Below the pieces are notes generated by a model. The model was not told the origin of the DNA, made no database searches, and saw nothing but the letters and a program-made list of their open reading frames with translations. Position numbers and translations under genes: made by a program. A stretch of 64,000 nucleotides of DNA from Ornithinibacillus massiliensis. Its GTDB lineage: Bacteria > Bacillota > Bacilli > Bacillales > Amphibacillaceae. Positions 61,883 through 64,000 of this stretch are shown here, one piece after another (within the stretch, counting starts at the first letter, position 1; each line of letters begins with the position of its first letter). The stretch is taken from the NCBI RefSeq assembly GCF_018310345.1, contig NZ_JAGXBY010000001.1:248001-312000 (forward strand), given 5' to 3'.

Positions 61883-62773
61883 TTAGTAATTCACCCTGCG
61901 CTTACCTATGTATAGTTGGACAAGGGTAAAGATGAAGATGATGATAAATAGTATATAAGCTGCGGCTGATGCAATCCCAAATTGCCATTCATTGTAAAAC
62001 TTCTCATATATGTAATAGACAATAGTTTGGGCACTATAAGCAGGGCCGGGTTTACCACCAAATAATGCAAAGATCTCATCGAACACTTTAAAGTTATTAA
62101 TAATTGCTACAATCGAAACAAAAAATGTAGTCGGAGATAATAAAGGCACGGTAATGTGAAAGAACCGTTTAAGTGGCTTGGCACCATCGATTTGAGCTGC
62201 TAAGTAATATTGCTTATCAATGTTTTGTAATCCGGCTAGGAAAATAATAATGTTATAGCCTAACCCTTTCCAAATACTCATAATAATAAGTGCAGGCATG
62301 GCCCACTCTGGATCTGTTAACCACTTGATTGGATCGACTCCAAAGATGCCAAGGAAATAGTTCATCAACCCATATTCCGTATGATAAATCCAACGCCAAA
62401 CGATCGAGATCGCAACAACGGAAGTAACAAATGGAATAAAGTAGATAGAACGGAATATTCCTCGTAATCGAATGTTCGAGTTTAACATGATTGCGATGAC
62501 TAATGAGATAACAATGGATGCTGGTACTACCCCGAGAACAAAAATGAACGTGTTCTTAACCGATGTCCAAAATTCATGATCCTGAAAAATGTAAGAAAAA
62601 TTATCCCATCCGTACTCATAAACATCATCATTGAAATAATCATAATCGGTATAAAAGCTCATGATAAAAGACTTAATAATCGGATAGATATTGAAAACAC
62701 CTAATATAACGAGTGCTGGTAATAAATATAGAAGAGCTTTTAATGTACTGGATAATGTTGGTTTTAGATTCAA
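61883..62773 (-). CDS. ABC transporter permease (UgpA/MalF-like)
   Basis: 296 residues; TTG 62773 has the better distance to AAGGAGG, TTG 62776 is an alternative. Six TM helices, EAA loop QYYLAAQIDGAKPLKRFFHI. First membrane subunit; 18 bp before the second permease gene. Confidence 0.92.
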   Translation of the reverse strand: MNLKPTLSSTLKALLYLLPALVILGVFNIYPIIKSFIMSFYTDYDYFNDDVYEYGWDNFSYIFQDHEFWTSVKNTFIFVLGVVPASIVISLVIAIMLNSNIRLRGIFRSIYFIPFVTSVVAISIVWRWIYHTEYGLMNYFLGIFGVDPIKWLTDPEWAMPALIIMSIWKGLGYNIIIFLAGLQNIDKQYYLAAQIDGAKPLKRFFHITVPLLSPTTFFVSIVAIINNFKVFDEIFALFGGKPGPAYSAQTIVYYIYEKFYNEWQFGIASAAAYILFIIIFIFTLVQLYIGKRRVNY

Positions 62774-62785
62774 CAAAAGCCCTCC

Positions 62786-63871
62786 TTATTCATTTTTTAA
62801 CCCTAAATTCGCTTCTGTCTTTGCATCAAATAGGTGGAAACGATCATTCCGAATCGTTAAATCTACTGCGTCCCCTGGCTGAATCGTAAATTCGGGGTCT
62901 ACTAGGGCACGAATAGAATGTCGGCCAATCGTGGCAGATAGTAATGTATCTCGACCGATTCTTTCAACTAATTCAACAAGGGCCGTTAAGCGTATTTCTG
63001 ATGTGTCTTTTGCAATGGTCCAATCTTCCGCACGTACACCTAATAATGCCTCATTAGATGAGGATAATGCTTGATTTATGGTAAGTGGGTTAGGGAAGGA
63101 CTGTTCGGTATCCTTAATGGTAATACTTCCTTCATTTAACATTACGGGAATCATATTGAGAGGCGGACTCCCCATGAACTTACCTACGAATGCATTTTCA
63201 GGAAAATCATACATATCCTGAGGCGGGCTATATTGTTGATATTTCCCATCCTTCATAAGTAAGATCCTATCTGAAATACTCATCGCCTCTTCTTGGTCAT
63301 GGGTTACGAAAATGGTTGTAATCCCGACCTCTTGCTGAATTCGGCGAATTTCTTCGCGCATTTCTAATCGAAGTCTAGCATCTAGGTTTGATAATGGTTC
63401 ATCTAGTAATAATAGATTCGGCTTTTTAACAAGGGCACGAGCAATGGCTACGCGTTGCTGTTGGCCACCAGAAAGTTGCTTTGGCTTACGGTCTAGCAAA
63501 TGTTCGATTTGGACAAGCTTGGCCATTTCAATTGCTCTTTCTTCCGCTTCTTTTTTAGGTACTTTTGCCATCTTTAATGGAAACATGATGTTTTTCAGTA
63601 CAGATAGATGCGGGTAGAGGGCATAATTTTGAAATACCATGCCAATCCCGCGGTCTTCGGGCTCTATATCATTGACTAACTTGTCACCGAAATAGAGTTT
63701 CCCAGAAGATGGCTTATATAATCCTGCTAGCATAAATAATGTTGTACTTTTCCCACACCCGCTTGGGCCAAGAAGGCATACTAGCTCTCCTTCATTAATC
63801 GTGACCGTTAGATTGTCTACAGCGGTAATATCATCAAACTTCATTGAGATATTGTTTAACGCTAGTTTCAA
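62786..63871 (-). CDS. ABC transporter ATPase (UgpC/MsmK-like)
   Basis: 361 residues from TTG 63871 (AGGAGGT upstream). Walker A LLGPSGCGKSTT, Q loop MVFQNYALYPHLS, signature LSGGQQQRVAIARAL, Walker B LLLLDEPLSNLDA, H loop FVTHDQEEAM, then a TOBE/MalK-type regulatory domain about 240-361. This is the carbohydrate-uptake CUT1 type. It is the first gene of the operon, unlike E. coli ugpBAECQ where it is fourth. Confidence 0.94.
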   Translation of the reverse strand: MKLALNNISMKFDDITAVDNLTVTINEGELVCLLGPSGCGKSTTLFMLAGLYKPSSGKLYFGDKLVNDIEPEDRGIGMVFQNYALYPHLSVLKNIMFPLKMAKVPKKEAEERAIEMAKLVQIEHLLDRKPKQLSGGQQQRVAIARALVKKPNLLLLDEPLSNLDARLRLEMREEIRRIQQEVGITTIFVTHDQEEAMSISDRILLMKDGKYQQYSPPQDMYDFPENAFVGKFMGSPPLNMIPVMLNEGSITIKDTEQSFPNPLTINQALSSSNEALLGVRAEDWTIAKDTSEIRLTALVELVERIGRDTLLSATIGRHSIRALVDPEFTIQPGDAVDLTIRNDRFHLFDAKTEANLGLKNE

Positions 63872-64000
63872 GTTGTAACCTCCTAAAATAATACCTAAGT
63901 CGACAAATTTCATTATATAGATGTTCTACTAAGCCAATGTAAAGCGGGGGTAAGAATAATGTAAATTTATTGTTGTTTACTAGAATGATAGATTTTATAG
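63872..64000. promoter_or_regulatory. Leader and probable promoter of the ABC importer operon
   Basis: A TATAAT (minus strand, 63912-63917) lies 41 bp before the TTG start; a TTGGCT lies only 14 bp further upstream, so the -35 is unclear. The window ends here. Confidence 0.4.

Overview
The window looks like a chromosomal segment of a low-GC, Gram-positive, spore-forming-type Bacillaceae member (Oceanobacillus/Virgibacillus-like). This is inferred from strong AGGAGG-type ribosome binding sites, many TTG/GTG starts, B. subtilis-type gene pairs (DUF2975 + YozG-like HTH, PdaC-like deacetylase, MgtE, QueF behind a preQ1 riboswitch) and an LPXTG surface protein. I saw no rRNA, tRNA, insertion sequence, integrase or CRISPR array.

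Layout. 0-14 kb is an accessory 'small-molecule defence' stretch: MerR, LysR, AraC and WYL regulators, three intact VOC (glyoxalase/bleomycin-resistance fold) genes, three stand-alone GyrI-like effector-binding proteins, a GNAT acetyltransferase, an APH-type kinase, an LD-carboxypeptidase/MccF-type peptidase, a LysE exporter and a TrmO-type tRNA methyltransferase, with several decayed genes between them. 14-19 kb holds small membrane proteins, a DUF2975/HTH pair and the MgtE magnesium transporter. 19.5-25.1 kb is a cell-envelope block: two-component system, NodB polysaccharide deacetylase, LytR-CpsA-Psr protein and N-acetylmuramoyl-L-alanine amidase. 25.2-30.5 kb holds AraC and EamA genes separated by a terminator-like hairpin, a MerR regulator, a CPBP protease-like protein and a lipoprotein. 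30.5-31.9 kb is a queuosine operon (preQ1-I riboswitch, queF, precursor transporter). 32.3-39.2 kb is one gene for a 2296-residue sortase-anchored repeat protein with an exact 846-bp internal period. 39.4-44.4 kb holds an MFS transporter, a bactofilin-like protein and MarR regulator around a perfect 45-bp palindrome, a DUF2306 membrane protein, a 52-bp tandem hairpin array and a DJ-1/PfpI protein split by a frameshift. 44.6-48.8 kb is a second two-component system with a PdaC-like deacetylase. 49.0-55.0 kb holds a P-loop kinase, a visibly decaying four-gene operon, GNAT, nucleotidyltransferase, two HD-domain phosphohydrolases and a CPCC protein. 55.1-58.1 kb is a nucleoside-type locus (MFS, YeiL-like CRP regulator, nucleoside hydrolase). 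58.1-64 kb is an ABC sugar/glycerol-phosphate-type importer operon ending in a beta-CASP-like metallo-hydrolase.

Themes. Two separate two-component systems sit next to NodB deacetylases, so envelope remodelling under sensory control is the clearest functional theme. Regulation is unusually readable: twin MerR-type 19-bp-spacer promoters, a MarR palindrome over a -10 box, a preQ1 switch, and a hairpin directly before the eamA ribosome binding site. A second theme is decay. At least six small genes carry homopolymer frameshifts, in-frame stops or lost start codons, several next to families of 21/42-bp and 52-bp intergenic tandem repeats.
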